Source: Janthinobacterium lividum
Lineage (GTDB): Bacteria > Pseudomonadota > Gammaproteobacteria > Burkholderiales > Burkholderiaceae_D
Assembly: GCF_023509035.1 (NCBI RefSeq)
Contig: NZ_CP075583.1
Coordinates: 682,001 to 746,000, forward strand
DNA length: 64,000 nucleotides
Direction of reading: 5' to 3'
Shown here: positions 46,837 to 55,868 of the stretch, one piece after another
Layout of the letters: each line of letters starts with the position of its first letter
How positions within the stretch are numbered: the first letter of the stretch is position 1
Notes under the pieces: model-generated
The model's database searches: none
What the model saw: the letters and a program-made list of their open reading frames with translations, nothing else
What the model was told of the DNA's origin: nothing
Translations under genes and position numbers: made by a program

Positions 46837-47349
46837 ATGTCTGAAATCTCAACCAAACCTTATATGCTGCGCGCCATCTATGAGTGGTGCACCGACAGCG
46901 GCTACACGCCTTATCTCGCGGTCAAAGTCGATTCGCGCACCACGGTACCGATGGAATACGTGAAAAAGGGCGAAATCGTGCTCAACATCAGCTTCGGCGC
47001 CACCAGCGGCCTGAAGATGGACAACGACGCCATCCGCTTCCACGCCCGCTTTGGTGGTGTCTCGCGCGAAATCTATGTACCGGTCGACAACGTGATGGCC
47101 ATCTACGCCAACGAAAACGGCCAGGGCATGGCCTTCGAGCCCGTGCTGGGCAACGATGATCCCGACGCGCAACCGACCGACAGCCCCGCCTCGGCCGACG
47201 TCCCGCCGCCAGTGCTCGCCCCCGTCGCCAGCGGTCCAACCCTGTCGTCCGTGCCAACCGGCTCCCCCGAACAACGCGACAGCGCCACACCCGGTGACGA
47301 CGAGCCACCAAAAAAAGGCGGCCGCCCGACCCTGACACGCATTAAATAG
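46837..47349 (+). CDS. sspB: ClpXP protease specificity-enhancing factor SspB
   Basis: An adaptor that delivers ssrA-tagged proteins to ClpXP. It is 170 residues. The Sm-like substrate domain covers about residues 5-105 (PYMLRAIYEWCTDSGYTPYL; GEIVLNISFGATSGLKMDND). A flexible Pro/Asp/Ser-rich linker and the C-terminal ClpX-binding tail GGRPTLTRIK follow. The ATG at 46837 starts the family N-terminus. Confidence 0.95.
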   Translation: MSEISTKPYMLRAIYEWCTDSGYTPYLAVKVDSRTTVPMEYVKKGEIVLNISFGATSGLKMDNDAIRFHARFGGVSREIYVPVDNVMAIYANENGQGMAFEPVLGNDDPDAQPTDSPASADVPPPVLAPVASGPTLSSVPTGSPEQRDSATPGDDEPPKKGGRPTLTRIK

Positions 47350-47351
47350 CG

Positions 47352-47357
47352 TATAAT
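47352..47357 (+). promoter_or_regulatory. -10 box of tRNA-Thr
   Basis: A perfect TATAAT three bases after the sspB stop codon and 19 bases before the mature tRNA 5' end. No matching -35 box at 16-18 bases is visible; the closest, CTGACA, is only 14 bases upstream. Readthrough from sspB may contribute. Confidence 0.5.
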
Positions 47358-47375
47358 TCGCAACGCGCAGTTTTT

Positions 47376-47451
<76 letters not shown>

Positions 47452-47466
47452 ATAATTCAAGCAAAA

Positions 47467-47500
47467 AGCCCAGTCTTTGCAGACTGGGCTTTTTGTTTTT
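47467..47500 (+). terminator. Rho-independent terminator after tRNA-Thr
   Basis: AGCCCAGTCT (47467-47476) and AGACTGGGCT (47481-47490) form a perfect 10-bp stem with loop TTGC, followed by TTTTGTTTTT. It insulates the tRNA from the protease gene downstream. Confidence 0.93.
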
Positions 47501-47630
47501 GGCGGGCGTGTAGGCACTGTGTAGGTTTTTCTGAGAGTGGTAATTCGATAGATTTTGTTTGTCTTCTACGAAGTACCATAGATGTTTGGAAATTCTTATT
47601 CAAGTAACCAGATTTGTTGACGGGGAAGAA

Positions 47631-48731
47631 ATGGCAACAGCACGCGAAGTAGCTAGCAGCATACGAAAATGGGCGGTTGCTAAAAATTTAATGCACTCGC
47701 TACCTGCAGTAGTTGAGGCAATATATGTGGCGGATGTCGCACAAGCCCCAATTACTGACGAGGCAGAAACAGTTCTTCGTCAACGTGGAATTTCTTCAAT
47801 TTCGTTCAATGATATGGATAGCTCCGTATGGGTTTATACGAAGCGTCGAGTAACAATGAAGGATGTGGAAATTTTGCCGGCCGACTTTGCTGGATGCGCA
47901 ATCACGTACTCGCAAGGCGAAATTGACGAACTCGGAAACGTCCCAGCAGAGGCACAGGGAGCACCGTACGAGCTAGGCCAAGCGAATGGATTTGCGATTT
48001 ATCGGTGCGGCTCATCAATTTCGCCTGGCAACTCTGCATCAGCAGGGACAATGGGGGCTTTGGTCACTAAAAATGGCCAAGTCTATGGGCTAACGAATAA
48101 TCACGTGAGCGGTGGCTGCAGCCACTCCCCTCCCGGTCTGCCAATCCTTGCTCCAGGTGTTCTAGATGTTGCTCCCGGCGGCATCTCCCCCTTTACCGTC
48201 GGTTATCACGATTCGGTACTAAGCATGGTGCCAGGTGACGGTGGCAACGTCCAGATTGCTCAAAACTCCGATGCAGCGCTCTTCAGAATCACGAACGCTG
48301 CAGCGGTAAGCTCTTACCAAGGCACAGTTTTTGATACACCGGCTATTGTGCAGGAACCATATGAGGGTATGATTGTAGAAAAGGTGGGGCGTACAACCGG
48401 TCATACAACCGGCAAGATTGTTGGTCGTGAGCTAGTGCCATTGCGAGTCAGCGCGAGTGCGCCTAATTATGGCTACAAAGCAGTAGTCCTAATGCCCTCT
48501 GCATTCATCGTTCACGGAGACGAACGCCCCTTCTCTGAAGGAGGGGATTCCGGGTCACTCGTTACCTCTAGGCAACTCGATGGCTCTTATGCTGCGGTAG
48601 GAATATTATTTGCTGGCGGCCAAGATTCAAAGGCTCCCGGTGGGAAAAAGACTTATATCCTACCAATTGGGCCGATTCTGCTCAGGCTAGGGGTGACATT
48701 GATAAGCGCACACAATGTACCAATTATCTAA
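47631..48731 (+). CDS. Trypsin-like serine protease with unknown N-terminal region (low-GC insert)
   Basis: A protease of 366 residues from the ATG at 47631 (GGGGAA upstream); an in-frame TTG at 47559 would add 24. The chymotrypsin-fold triad is visible: His158 in TNNHVSGG, Asp214 in NSDAAL and Ser307 in GGDSGSLV, with GRTTGHTTG between. Residues 1-120 have no recognised domain; there is no signal peptide, so it is probably cytoplasmic, unusual for this fold. Base composition is about 50% GC against about 62% nearby, a sign of transfer. Its last 17 bases overlap the start of a small second gene. It lies directly after tRNA-Thr. Confidence 0.8.
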   Translation: MATAREVASSIRKWAVAKNLMHSLPAVVEAIYVADVAQAPITDEAETVLRQRGISSISFNDMDSSVWVYTKRRVTMKDVEILPADFAGCAITYSQGEIDELGNVPAEAQGAPYELGQANGFAIYRCGSSISPGNSASAGTMGALVTKNGQVYGLTNNHVSGGCSHSPPGLPILAPGVLDVAPGGISPFTVGYHDSVLSMVPGDGGNVQIAQNSDAALFRITNAAAVSSYQGTVFDTPAIVQEPYEGMIVEKVGRTTGHTTGKIVGRELVPLRVSASAPNYGYKAVVLMPSAFIVHGDERPFSEGGDSGSLVTSRQLDGSYAAVGILFAGGQDSKAPGGKKTYILPIGPILLRLGVTLISAHNVPII

Positions 48732-48939
48732 ACTGCAAGATGTGGCGTTAAATCTGACGTCGATGCTGGCTGCTCCCCAAGGTGCAGTCAGTATTAGTTC
48801 GTTCTTGCGACCCACCGGCGATACAATCTTGGTCGTACATATCAATCCACGTTTTCGATACCTTTCATCTAAGGTCCCTAGAGAATTGATGGGCGTACCT
48901 ATTGAGTACGATATAGTCGACTATCCAAAGATGAATTAG
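48715..48939 (+). CDS. Small unknown protein paired with the trypsin-like protease
   Basis: A 74-residue protein whose ATG lies inside the end of the protease gene in another frame (17-base overlap), pointing to translational coupling. The sequence suggests two or three strands (AVSISSFLRPT, DTILVVHINPRF) and an acidic C-terminus (VPIEYDIVDYP). There is no signal peptide or membrane helix. Like the protease it has low GC. I do not recognise it. It could be an inhibitor, regulator or partner of the protease, inferred only from the overlap. Confidence 0.6.
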   Translation: MYQLSKLQDVALNLTSMLAAPQGAVSISSFLRPTGDTILVVHINPRFRYLSSKVPRELMGVPIEYDIVDYPKMN

Positions 48940-49101
48940 TTCAGTCACAACCTCATACGTGCGCCCCCGTCCAATCCCTTCCAGCATCGCTTATGCATTG
49001 CTGCACCGCGCAATGACGTCCAGCACATTTAGGCGCAAGATGAGCATGTGCTTGCGCAAAGCAGGCTCCCGATGTCTGGCTTGCCTACCTGGGGAAACAT
49101 C

Positions 49102-49308
49102 ATGTCCGCACACACTTACAAATTGATCGAACTGGTTGGCACGTCGACCGAGAGCAGCGATCAGGCGATACGCGATGCCATTGCCAAGGCGGCGCTCACG
49201 GTCAAGCACATGGACTGGTATGAAGTGACCGAATCACGCGGCCATATCGTCGATGGCAAGGTGGCGCACTTCCAGGTCACGCTGAAGGTCGGCTTCCGGC
49301 TCGAGTAA
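49102..49308 (+). CDS. Dodecin (flavin-storage protein)
   Basis: A 68-residue dodecin. The pattern THYKLIELVGTS-like start (here HTYKLIELVGTSTESSDQAI), WYEVTESRGHIVDG and the final VTLKVGFRLE fit the family, which forms hollow 12-mers that bind riboflavin, FMN or CoA. The Trp in MDWYEV is the flavin-stacking residue. The ATG at 49102 has GGGGAA upstream. GC returns to normal here, marking the right side of the low-GC insert. Confidence 0.92.
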   Translation: MSAHTYKLIELVGTSTESSDQAIRDAIAKAALTVKHMDWYEVTESRGHIVDGKVAHFQVTLKVGFRLE

Positions 49309-49348
49309 AGGGATCGAGTAAAGGGTTCGAGTAAGACGGGCGGCGCGC

Positions 49349-49660
49349 TCACCGCCGCCCGACCACTGCCCGGCTTTCCAGCCACTCCCGGCCGCCGTTG
49401 TCCAGCGCGGCTTGAATCACCTTTTCCGGCAAGCTGTAGACGGTCGCCCAGCTGGCGCGGCCGTCCTGCGTATTCGCGGGGAAACTGTGCGTTTCAATCG
49501 GCCAGTGGTATTTGCGCTTGAGCGCTTTGATGATGGCGGCCAGCGAGACGCGGCCTTGCAGCGGTTCGGCGCCGGACTGGTCGCGGTTCGACAGCAGCAC
49601 GGCCAGGACTTGGCCGCGACCCGTGCGTGCGCCGGGGAAGGTGGGGGTTTTGTTTGCCAT
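49349..49660 (-). CDS. Hypothetical protein, possible winged-helix
   Basis: A 103-residue basic protein. VSLAAIIKALKRKYHWPIET (about residues 38-57) looks like a helix-turn-helix or winged-helix recognition segment, and WATVYSLPEKVIQAALDNGG follows. There is no signal peptide. I cannot name a family. It is convergent with dodecin and divergent from the next small gene. Confidence 0.65.
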   Translation of the reverse strand: MANKTPTFPGARTGRGQVLAVLLSNRDQSGAEPLQGRVSLAAIIKALKRKYHWPIETHSFPANTQDGRASWATVYSLPEKVIQAALDNGGREWLESRAVVGRR

Positions 49661-49811
49661 GGCCTATTTTACCGGGCGAGGTGCGATGTGCCGCACCTTT
49701 GATATGGCGCAAGCGCCGCAGCGGCTTTACGGCCACGATGGGCATTTCACCAGGCGTGCCAGCGCCCCTCCGGCAGCCTGGGCCTATCATCACGGGGCAC
49801 AGGAGCCTATC

Positions 49812-50186
49812 ATGCACAGCCTGAACATCCACGCCATGCAATGGCAGCCCGTTGCCGATATTTCCGCCGTCGACCCGCTGCTGCCCGAAGACCTCGCCTG
49901 CTTTCGCGAACTGCGCGACGTGCTGCAACGCTATGGCGCGCTCGATCGCTTCGGCATATCGCTGATCCACCGCCATTTCGACATCGCCGACGACGAGGAA
50001 CTGATGGAGTACACGGATGTCGAACAGCGCACGCTGACGGTGAAACCTGTCAAGAAAAGCGACATCGACTGGCAGCACACGACGATTACCAACTGGAAAT
50101 TGACAGAAGGCGAGGAAGTGGCGCGCACCGGTTGCGGTTGCGCGCGCAATTCGGGCGGCCACCTGGGCTATCACCGGGGCACCTGA
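49812..50186 (+). CDS. Hypothetical protein
   Basis: A 124-residue acidic protein with a good ribosome site (AGGAG seven bases before the ATG at 49812). It contains LACFRELRDVLQRYGALDRF and GISLIHRHFDIADDEELMEY, a His-rich central strand, and ends with a Cys pair (TGCGCARN). The CxC and histidines could bind metal, but this is inference. No family is recognised. Longer in-frame starts upstream would overlap the opposite gene and are unlikely. Confidence 0.65.
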   Translation: MHSLNIHAMQWQPVADISAVDPLLPEDLACFRELRDVLQRYGALDRFGISLIHRHFDIADDEELMEYTDVEQRTLTVKPVKKSDIDWQHTTITNWKLTEGEEVARTGCGCARNSGGHLGYHRGT

Positions 50187-50397
50187 GACTGGCTGGCGCC
50201 GCCCGCCAAGCGGCGTCGGCCTTTCTTACACTTGGCTTTCGCAAGCTCAGTCCGCCTTGCGCAAGCACTTGATTCCATGTGATTTTTTTGTGTGGCATGC
50301 AAGCTGCTTATCTGTGTCTACGAGATGAATCCAGGCAAGGCATTCTGGATTCTTTATCCCCCGGATTTTCCGAGACTGACTACGATAAGAGGCTGCG

Positions 50398-51384
50398 ATG
50401 AATGTCGATCACACACGAAGCAAGACCCTGGCCTGGCTGGGTGCACTGGCGGCGGCAAGCCTGCTGGCCAGCGGCCAGGCGCAGGCCGGCGCGTACGGCC
50501 TGGCCGTCAACGATTTGAACAATTTTCGCATCACCAGCAGCGCCGGTAACTTGTCGCTGGCCGGCGCCAATCGCAACGCCAGCGACAGCGCGTTTTTCGA
50601 AGGCGGCGTGGCCGTCAATCCGCGCGCCGTCAATACGGGGCCGGCCGCCAACGCGGACGTGCTGCAAGTGTGCTCGGGTGGCGGCTGCCGCGGCTTGCCG
50701 CAAAATCACTATGCACCCAGTCCCAGTTCCACCCTGGAGTTCGCGCGCGGCGATGCGCATGCCTTCGGCAACATGCTCAATGGCGGCGCCACCGTGCAAG
50801 CCGTGGCGGAAGCACAGCGCAACACGGTCGGCGCCGCCACGGCCACGGCCAGCGACACACTCACCGGTTCCGTCAACCTGACCCTGTCGAGCGCAGGCTT
50901 CATCACCTTCAGCTTCATGGGACGGCGCGACCTGCGCACCAGCGTGACGACCTTGGGCGACAAGTCGAATGTGTCGATCATGGATATCTTCAATATCTCC
51001 TGCAACAGCGCCAGTCCCGTCGGCTGCCTGTCGAAGGCGAACGCCGATGGCGTGATCTTCCAGTTTGCCCCCGACGGCAACCCGAACAATGGCAGCGATG
51101 TCAACGGCAACCATGGCGCCGGCAGCCTCGACCCGTTCAGCCTGAACATGACGGCCGGCACCAACGACCCGGCCACCGGGCGCGCCTTCACGAATGGCTT
51201 TGCGATGTTTTCCCTGACCTCGAATTTCGCCCTGCCCGCCGGCAGCTATACCTTGAACTTTTCCAAGTCCACGCGCACCGACATCGTCGTCATCGATCCC
51301 CTGGCCGTGCCGGAACCTGGCACCCTGTTCCTGCTGGGCCTGGGACTGGCGGCCCTGGCCTTCACGCGCCGCCGGCCGGCATAG
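50398..51384 (+). CDS. PEP-CTERM sorting-domain exported protein
   Basis: A 328-residue exported protein. A signal peptide (residues 11-30, ASGQAQA) precedes a beta-rich body with NAxxDS-type repeats, two CSGGGC-like cysteines and FITFSFMGRRDL. The C-terminal PEP-CTERM signal is VPEPG followed by a membrane helix (TLFLLGLGLAALAF) and TRRRPA. This tripartite signal is processed by exosortase, usually with exopolysaccharide genes elsewhere in the genome. SD AAGAGG precedes the ATG. The body is close to EDSAP-type PEP-CTERM proteins, a tentative match. Confidence 0.9.
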   Translation: MNVDHTRSKTLAWLGALAAASLLASGQAQAGAYGLAVNDLNNFRITSSAGNLSLAGANRNASDSAFFEGGVAVNPRAVNTGPAANADVLQVCSGGGCRGLPQNHYAPSPSSTLEFARGDAHAFGNMLNGGATVQAVAEAQRNTVGAATATASDTLTGSVNLTLSSAGFITFSFMGRRDLRTSVTTLGDKSNVSIMDIFNISCNSASPVGCLSKANADGVIFQFAPDGNPNNGSDVNGNHGAGSLDPFSLNMTAGTNDPATGRAFTNGFAMFSLTSNFALPAGSYTLNFSKSTRTDIVVIDPLAVPEPGTLFLLGLGLAALAFTRRRPA

Positions 51385-51397
51385 TCACCGGTATGCC

Positions 51398-51434
51398 AAA
51401 AAACGCGGCGCCCGCAAAAGGCGCCGCGTTTTTA
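51398..51434. terminator. Bidirectional terminator between PEP-CTERM gene and tad operon
   Basis: AACGCGGCGCC (51402-51412) and GGCGCCGCGTT (51420-51430) form a perfect 11-bp stem. It is flanked by six A on the left and five T on the right, so it can end transcription from both the PEP-CTERM gene and the convergent tad operon. Confidence 0.93.
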
Positions 51435-51450
51435 TGCCGGCAGAGTCTTT

Positions 51451-52512
51451 TTAACCGAGGCGCGCCAACGCCTGGCGCGCCAGTTGCAGCTGCTGCAGAT
51501 AATAGCGGTGCAGCATGGCAGGATCGCTCAGGTCGCGTCCCAGTACCAGGCGCAGCTCGCTGGCAGAACAATCGGCGGCCTGGATCTGCACTTGGGTCTG
51601 CACCTGTGCACCCAACTGGCGGGCCAGCTGGCGCGCCGCCTGCTCCTGCGCGGGCCGGTATTCGACACGCGTGCGCGCCACCTGGAAGCTGCTTTCATTG
51701 GCCAGGCGCACCACCAGCACGGGAGCACCGACCAAGCTGCGCGCCAGGGCGGCGGCCAGGCCAGGCACGCCGTTGCCGTTCACAATTTCCAGGCGCGGAC
51801 GGGGCACGGCGGCGGCCGGCATGGACCGCTCCGCCACGGCAGCGGCTGCCGGCACGCGCTGCAAGCGGGCCATGCCGTCACCTTGCGTGATCTCGATGCG
51901 CGCCATGGCGGGCGCATCTGGCAACGGCGCGGCCACGGGCACAAGCGGCGGTGGCGCTTCCTTGCGCAACAAAACCATATCGCGCCGCAGGTCATGTTCC
52001 TGCAGGCTCTGCGCCTGGCGCCGCATGACGGCCGCGCGTTCGTGCTGGCCCAGCCGTTCCAGTACCTGCGCCAGATGCTGCCAGGCCAGCGCATTGAGCG
52101 GATCGAGCAAACACGCCTGTTCCAGCGCGGACAAGGCTTGCGCATCGCGCCCGCTCAGGAAATAGGCATGACCGAGATTGCTGAACAGATATGCCTGCTG
52201 CGGCTGCGGCGGCCTAGCCTCCTGCGTCAAAGCCAGCCAATAGGCGATCGCCGCGTCGTGTTCGCCGCGCTGCGCGTGCAGCACGGCCAGGCCGTTGCGC
52301 GCATTCACGTGGTGCGGCGCATGGCGCAAGGCTTGCTCATAGGCTGCTTGCGCCGCAGGCAGGTCGCCTCGCTCGAAATGCTGGCGCCCCGCCGCATAGG
52401 CGGCATCGGCGTCAGGCCACGCCGGCACTGGCACGTGGGCCAGCTGCGTGGTACAGGCGGCCAGGCCCAGGCAGGCGCAGGCGGCGGCCAGGCGGGAAAT
52501 CGTCAAGCGCAT
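51451..52512 (-). CDS. tadD: TadD-like TPR lipoprotein with LytR C-terminal domain
   Basis: A pilus-biogenesis lipoprotein of 353 residues. The lipobox is LAAC (Cys19). Tetratricopeptide repeats span about residues 40-165 (AYEQALRHAPHHVNARNGLA; LEQACLLDPLNALAWQHLAQ). A C-terminal LytR_C domain (about 245-330, LEIVNGNGVPGLAAALA) follows. TadD is needed for Flp pilus assembly, probably as a secretin or peptidoglycan-associated pilotin. The ATG at 52512 has AAAGGAG upstream. It is the last gene of the operon. Confidence 0.88.
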   Translation of the reverse strand: MRLTISRLAAACACLGLAACTTQLAHVPVPAWPDADAAYAAGRQHFERGDLPAAQAAYEQALRHAPHHVNARNGLAVLHAQRGEHDAAIAYWLALTQEARPPQPQQAYLFSNLGHAYFLSGRDAQALSALEQACLLDPLNALAWQHLAQVLERLGQHERAAVMRRQAQSLQEHDLRRDMVLLRKEAPPPLVPVAAPLPDAPAMARIEITQGDGMARLQRVPAAAAVAERSMPAAAVPRPRLEIVNGNGVPGLAAALARSLVGAPVLVVRLANESSFQVARTRVEYRPAQEQAARQLARQLGAQVQTQVQIQAADCSASELRLVLGRDLSDPAMLHRYYLQQLQLARQALARLG

Positions 52513-52523
52513 GGTAGCTCCTT

Positions 52524-53462
52524 TCAGCGGCTGGCCATGGCCGGCACGAGCACGCGATAAACTTCGATCACGGCCGGCCCCATGAGCACCAGCATCAGGG
52601 TAGGAAAGACGCAAAAGATCAGCGGGAACAGCAGTTTCAGGGCGATCTTCGCTGCCGCTTCCTCGGCCAGCAGGCTGCGCTTTCCGCGCAGGTTTTCCGA
52701 ATGCACGCGCAGCGAATCGCCCATGCTGGTGCCGAAGCGTTCCGATTGAATCAGCATGGCGACGAGAGTGTCGACATCTTCCACGCCGCTGCGCAGGGCC
52801 AGGTTGCGCAGCGCCTTTTCCTTGGAAAAGCCGGCGCGCATTTCCATCAGCACCAGTTGCAATTCCTGCGCCAGCACCACGCTCTTGATATGGATTTCGC
52901 CCGACACCTTCACCAGCGCGCGCTCCAGGCTCAGGCCCGCTTCCACGCACACGGTCAGCAAATCGAGCGCGTCAGGGATGTTTTCAAAGATGTCGCGCTG
53001 GCGCCGCTTGGCCGTGCTGGCCAGCACCAAGTTCGGCAGGTAATAGCCGATGGTGGCGCTGACGCACAGCAGCAACAGCAGCACGCTGCGCAACTGCGCC
53101 GCCATGGCGCTGGCCGCATACAGGCCCAGCACGGTAGGGCACAGCAGGGCCAGCACGGTTTTCGCAGCAAAATACAGGGCCGGCGCGCTGGCTTGCCGCC
53201 AGCCCGCGTTCATGAAGCGCGTACGCAGCGGCGAGCGCTCCCAGCCCTCTTCCGGCAGAGACAGCTTGCTGAACGGCTGCGCCACGCGCGCTACGCGCTC
53301 CACCCAGCCAGTGTCGGCCACCGCCTCGCTGGCGACCGGTGCCATGGAACCGGACAGACGCTGACGCAAGGCGCCGGGAAAGAAGATCAGCCACGCCAGC
53401 AGGGCCAGCGCCACCACCACGGCGAAGACGATCACGAGAAACAGCAGTTGCGAACCGCTCAT
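52524..53462 (-). CDS. tadC: Tad inner-membrane platform protein TadC
   Basis: A 312-residue type II secretion F-domain protein, pairing with TadB to form the inner-membrane platform. It has membrane helices at the N-terminus (residues 5-28), around 105-150 and at the C-terminus (LLFPLIFCVFPTLMLVLMG). The T2SF motif DALDLLTVCVEAGLSLERAL is clear. It lies 13 bases after tadB. Confidence 0.93.
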   Translation of the reverse strand: MSGSQLLFLVIVFAVVVALALLAWLIFFPGALRQRLSGSMAPVASEAVADTGWVERVARVAQPFSKLSLPEEGWERSPLRTRFMNAGWRQASAPALYFAAKTVLALLCPTVLGLYAASAMAAQLRSVLLLLLCVSATIGYYLPNLVLASTAKRRQRDIFENIPDALDLLTVCVEAGLSLERALVKVSGEIHIKSVVLAQELQLVLMEMRAGFSKEKALRNLALRSGVEDVDTLVAMLIQSERFGTSMGDSLRVHSENLRGKRSLLAEEAAAKIALKLLFPLIFCVFPTLMLVLMGPAVIEVYRVLVPAMASR

Positions 53463-53475
53463 GCCACCCCCTGTT

Positions 53476-54452
53476 TTATATGCGGATGCGGATGACGTTG
53501 CGCATCCAGACCACGCCCAGCGCCACCATGCCGGCCGCGTACCACAGCAATTTGATGCCGCTGGGATCAGTCCACAGCAGGCGGATGTATTGCGGGTTGA
53601 CCAGCGCCATGACGCCCATCATCACCACCGGCATCAGTCCCAGCACCCAGGCCGACATGCGCCCCTCGGCCGACAGCACGCGCACCTGCCCCAGCAATTT
53701 CAAGCGGGCGCGGATAATGCGGGCGATGCTGACCAGCACTTCGGCCAAGTTCCCCCCGATTCGCGCTGCACCAGCACGGCGATGACGAGGTAGCGCAAGT
53801 CCGTCAGCGGAATGCGCGCGGCCAGGTTTTGCAGCGCCTCGTTCATCGGCACGCCATAGTTGATTTCTTCGTGCGCCATCTTGAATTCACCGCTGATCGG
53901 CTCGTTGAGTTCATCGCCCACCATCTGCAGCACATTCGAAAACGAGTGCCCGGCGCGCAGCGCGCGGGCCAGGAAATCGGCCGCTTCCGGCAGTTGCGCC
54001 TCGATCTTTTTCAGCCGCGCCGCGCGCGCGCGCAGCACGACCATGTAGGGCCCGCCGCCCGCCACGCCCAGCAGCAGCAAGGCACCCGGCAGCGGCATCG
54101 GCCAGATGGCCAGCCACAGCAGCGCCGCCAGCAGCAGGCCGCCCGCGCCGCCAAAAAACTGCGCCACCGACCAGGACAAGCCCGATTGCAGCAGCAGGCG
54201 GTCCAGCCGTGCCGCGTGCGGCACGCGCCGCAGCAAGCGCTCCAGGCCAGGTGAACGCGCATAGCGGCGCTGCTTGAGGATGGAAACCCGCTCGCCGCCC
54301 GCCTCGCCGCGCGCCGCCATCAGCTGCAAGCGCCGGTTGATGCGCCGCGCCGCGCTGCCGTGCGTGCCCGACCACCACAGCCAGGCGCCTTCCACCATCA
54401 GGATGCAGGCGGCGAACAGCAGTACGGCGAAGCCGTAGAAGACCAGGTCCAT
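53476..54452 (-). CDS. tadB: Tad inner-membrane platform protein TadB, frame broken in a homopolymer
   Basis: The second T2SF-domain platform protein of the Flp pilus. The N-terminal 235 residues include LPEAADFLARALRAGHSFSN and LRYLVIAVLVQRESGG; the C-terminal 90, starting LAEVLVSIARIIRARLKLLG, lie in another frame. At the six-base run 53752-53757 one base is missing; adding it joins QRESGGNLAEVLVS, which is the family consensus, and gives 325 residues. The ATG at 54452 has GGAGGGG upstream. Confidence 0.92.
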
Positions 54453-54463
54453 GTCCCCTCCCC

Positions 54464-55811
54464 TTACTCGTAGATGCGATCCGGGTCGAACACGCTGTCC
54501 GGCACCGGCGCGCCAAACATGCGCAAGCGGTCCGTGAAACGGGGCCGCACGCCCGTGGCGCAAAAGTGGCCGAGCACCTTGCCGTCGGCATCGACGCCCG
54601 TCTGCTCGAAGCGGAAGATTTCATGCATGGCGATGATGTCGCCCTCCATGCCCGTCACTTCCTGCAGGCTGACCAGCTTGCGCGCGCCATCCGTCAGACG
54701 CGACACTTGCATCACCACCGTCACGGCCGAACAGATCTGCTGGCGCGTGGCGCGCGGCGTCAGGTTCACGCTGGCCATGCCGACCATGTTTTCCAGCCGC
54801 GCCAGCGCATCGCGCGCCGTGTTCGAGTGGATGGTCGCCAGCGAACCTTCATGGCCCGTGTTCATCGCCTGCAGCATGTCGAGCGCCTCGGCGCCGCGCA
54901 CCTCGCCGAGGATAATGCGGTCGGGCCGCATGCGCAGCGCATTGCGCACCAGCGCGCGCTGGCTTACCTCACCCTTGCCCTCGATATTCGGCGGACGCGT
55001 TTCCAGGCGCACCACGTGCGGCTGGCGCAGCGCCAGTTCGGCCGCATCCTCGATGGTGACGATGCGCTCGCTGCCGGGAATGAAGCCGGACAGCACGTTG
55101 AGCAGGGTCGTCTTGCCGCTGCCCGTGCCACCCGAAATCAGGATATTGACCTTGGCCTGGCCCAGCGCCTGCAACACCTGCACCATGGGCGGCGTCAGGC
55201 TTTTGTAATCGAGCAGGTTGGCGATCGTCAAAGGCTGCACGGCAAAGCGCCGGATCGACAAGATCGGGCCATCGACGGCCAGCGGCGGAATGATGGCATT
55301 CACGCGCGAACCGTCCGGCAGGCGCGCGTCGACCATCGGGCTCGATTCGTCGACGCGCCGTCCCACGCGCGAGACGATCTTTTCGATGATCTTCATCAGG
55401 TGCGCATTGTCGTGGAACGTCACGTCCGTCAGCTGCAGCCGCCCGCCCCGCTCCACATATACCTTGTCGCAGGTATTGACGAGGATGTCGGACACGCTGG
55501 CATCGGCCAGCAGGGGGTTCGAGCGGGCCAAAGCCCAGCATCTCGTGCTGGATGTCGAGCACCAGACTATGGCGTTCGTGCTGGTTCAGCACGATGCGCT
55601 CTTCCTCGATCACGCGCTGCACCAGCAGCGCCAGCTCGTGCTTGAACTGCTCCGCCGTCAGGCGTTTCAGCCGTTCCAGATCGATACGGTCGAGTATCGT
55701 CTGGTGCATGGTTTTTTTGAGTTCCTGGTAGGCGTGCAGCGCCAGCGCGCCTTGTCCATTGCTGGCGGGGCGCACCGTTTCATTCGCCGCCAGGCGTTCG
55801 CGTAAAGTCAT
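54464..55811 (-). CDS. cpaF: Tad/Flp pilus assembly ATPase CpaF/TadA, frame broken by one extra C
   Basis: The hexameric ATPase driving Flp pilus assembly. The N-terminal helical part (residues 1-95) and the ATPase core lie in different frames. The break is at the five-base run 55513-55517; dropping one base joins [20 protein letters not shown], a conserved segment, and gives 448 residues. Walker A is [12 protein letters not shown], Walker [16 protein letters not shown], and the Asp/His boxes are intact. The start is the ATG at 55811 (GGAG upstream). Confidence 0.93.
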
Positions 55812-55868
55812 CTCGGCTCCCATGATGGCCCCCGGCGGGAGCCTTGACACCCATCAGCTGCTGCCCCG

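Noticed and set aside
47508..47525. Short direct repeat GTGTAGG-CACT-GTGTAGG after the tRNA terminator
   Set aside because: Only 7 bp, two units; could be an integration scar but is too short to call.
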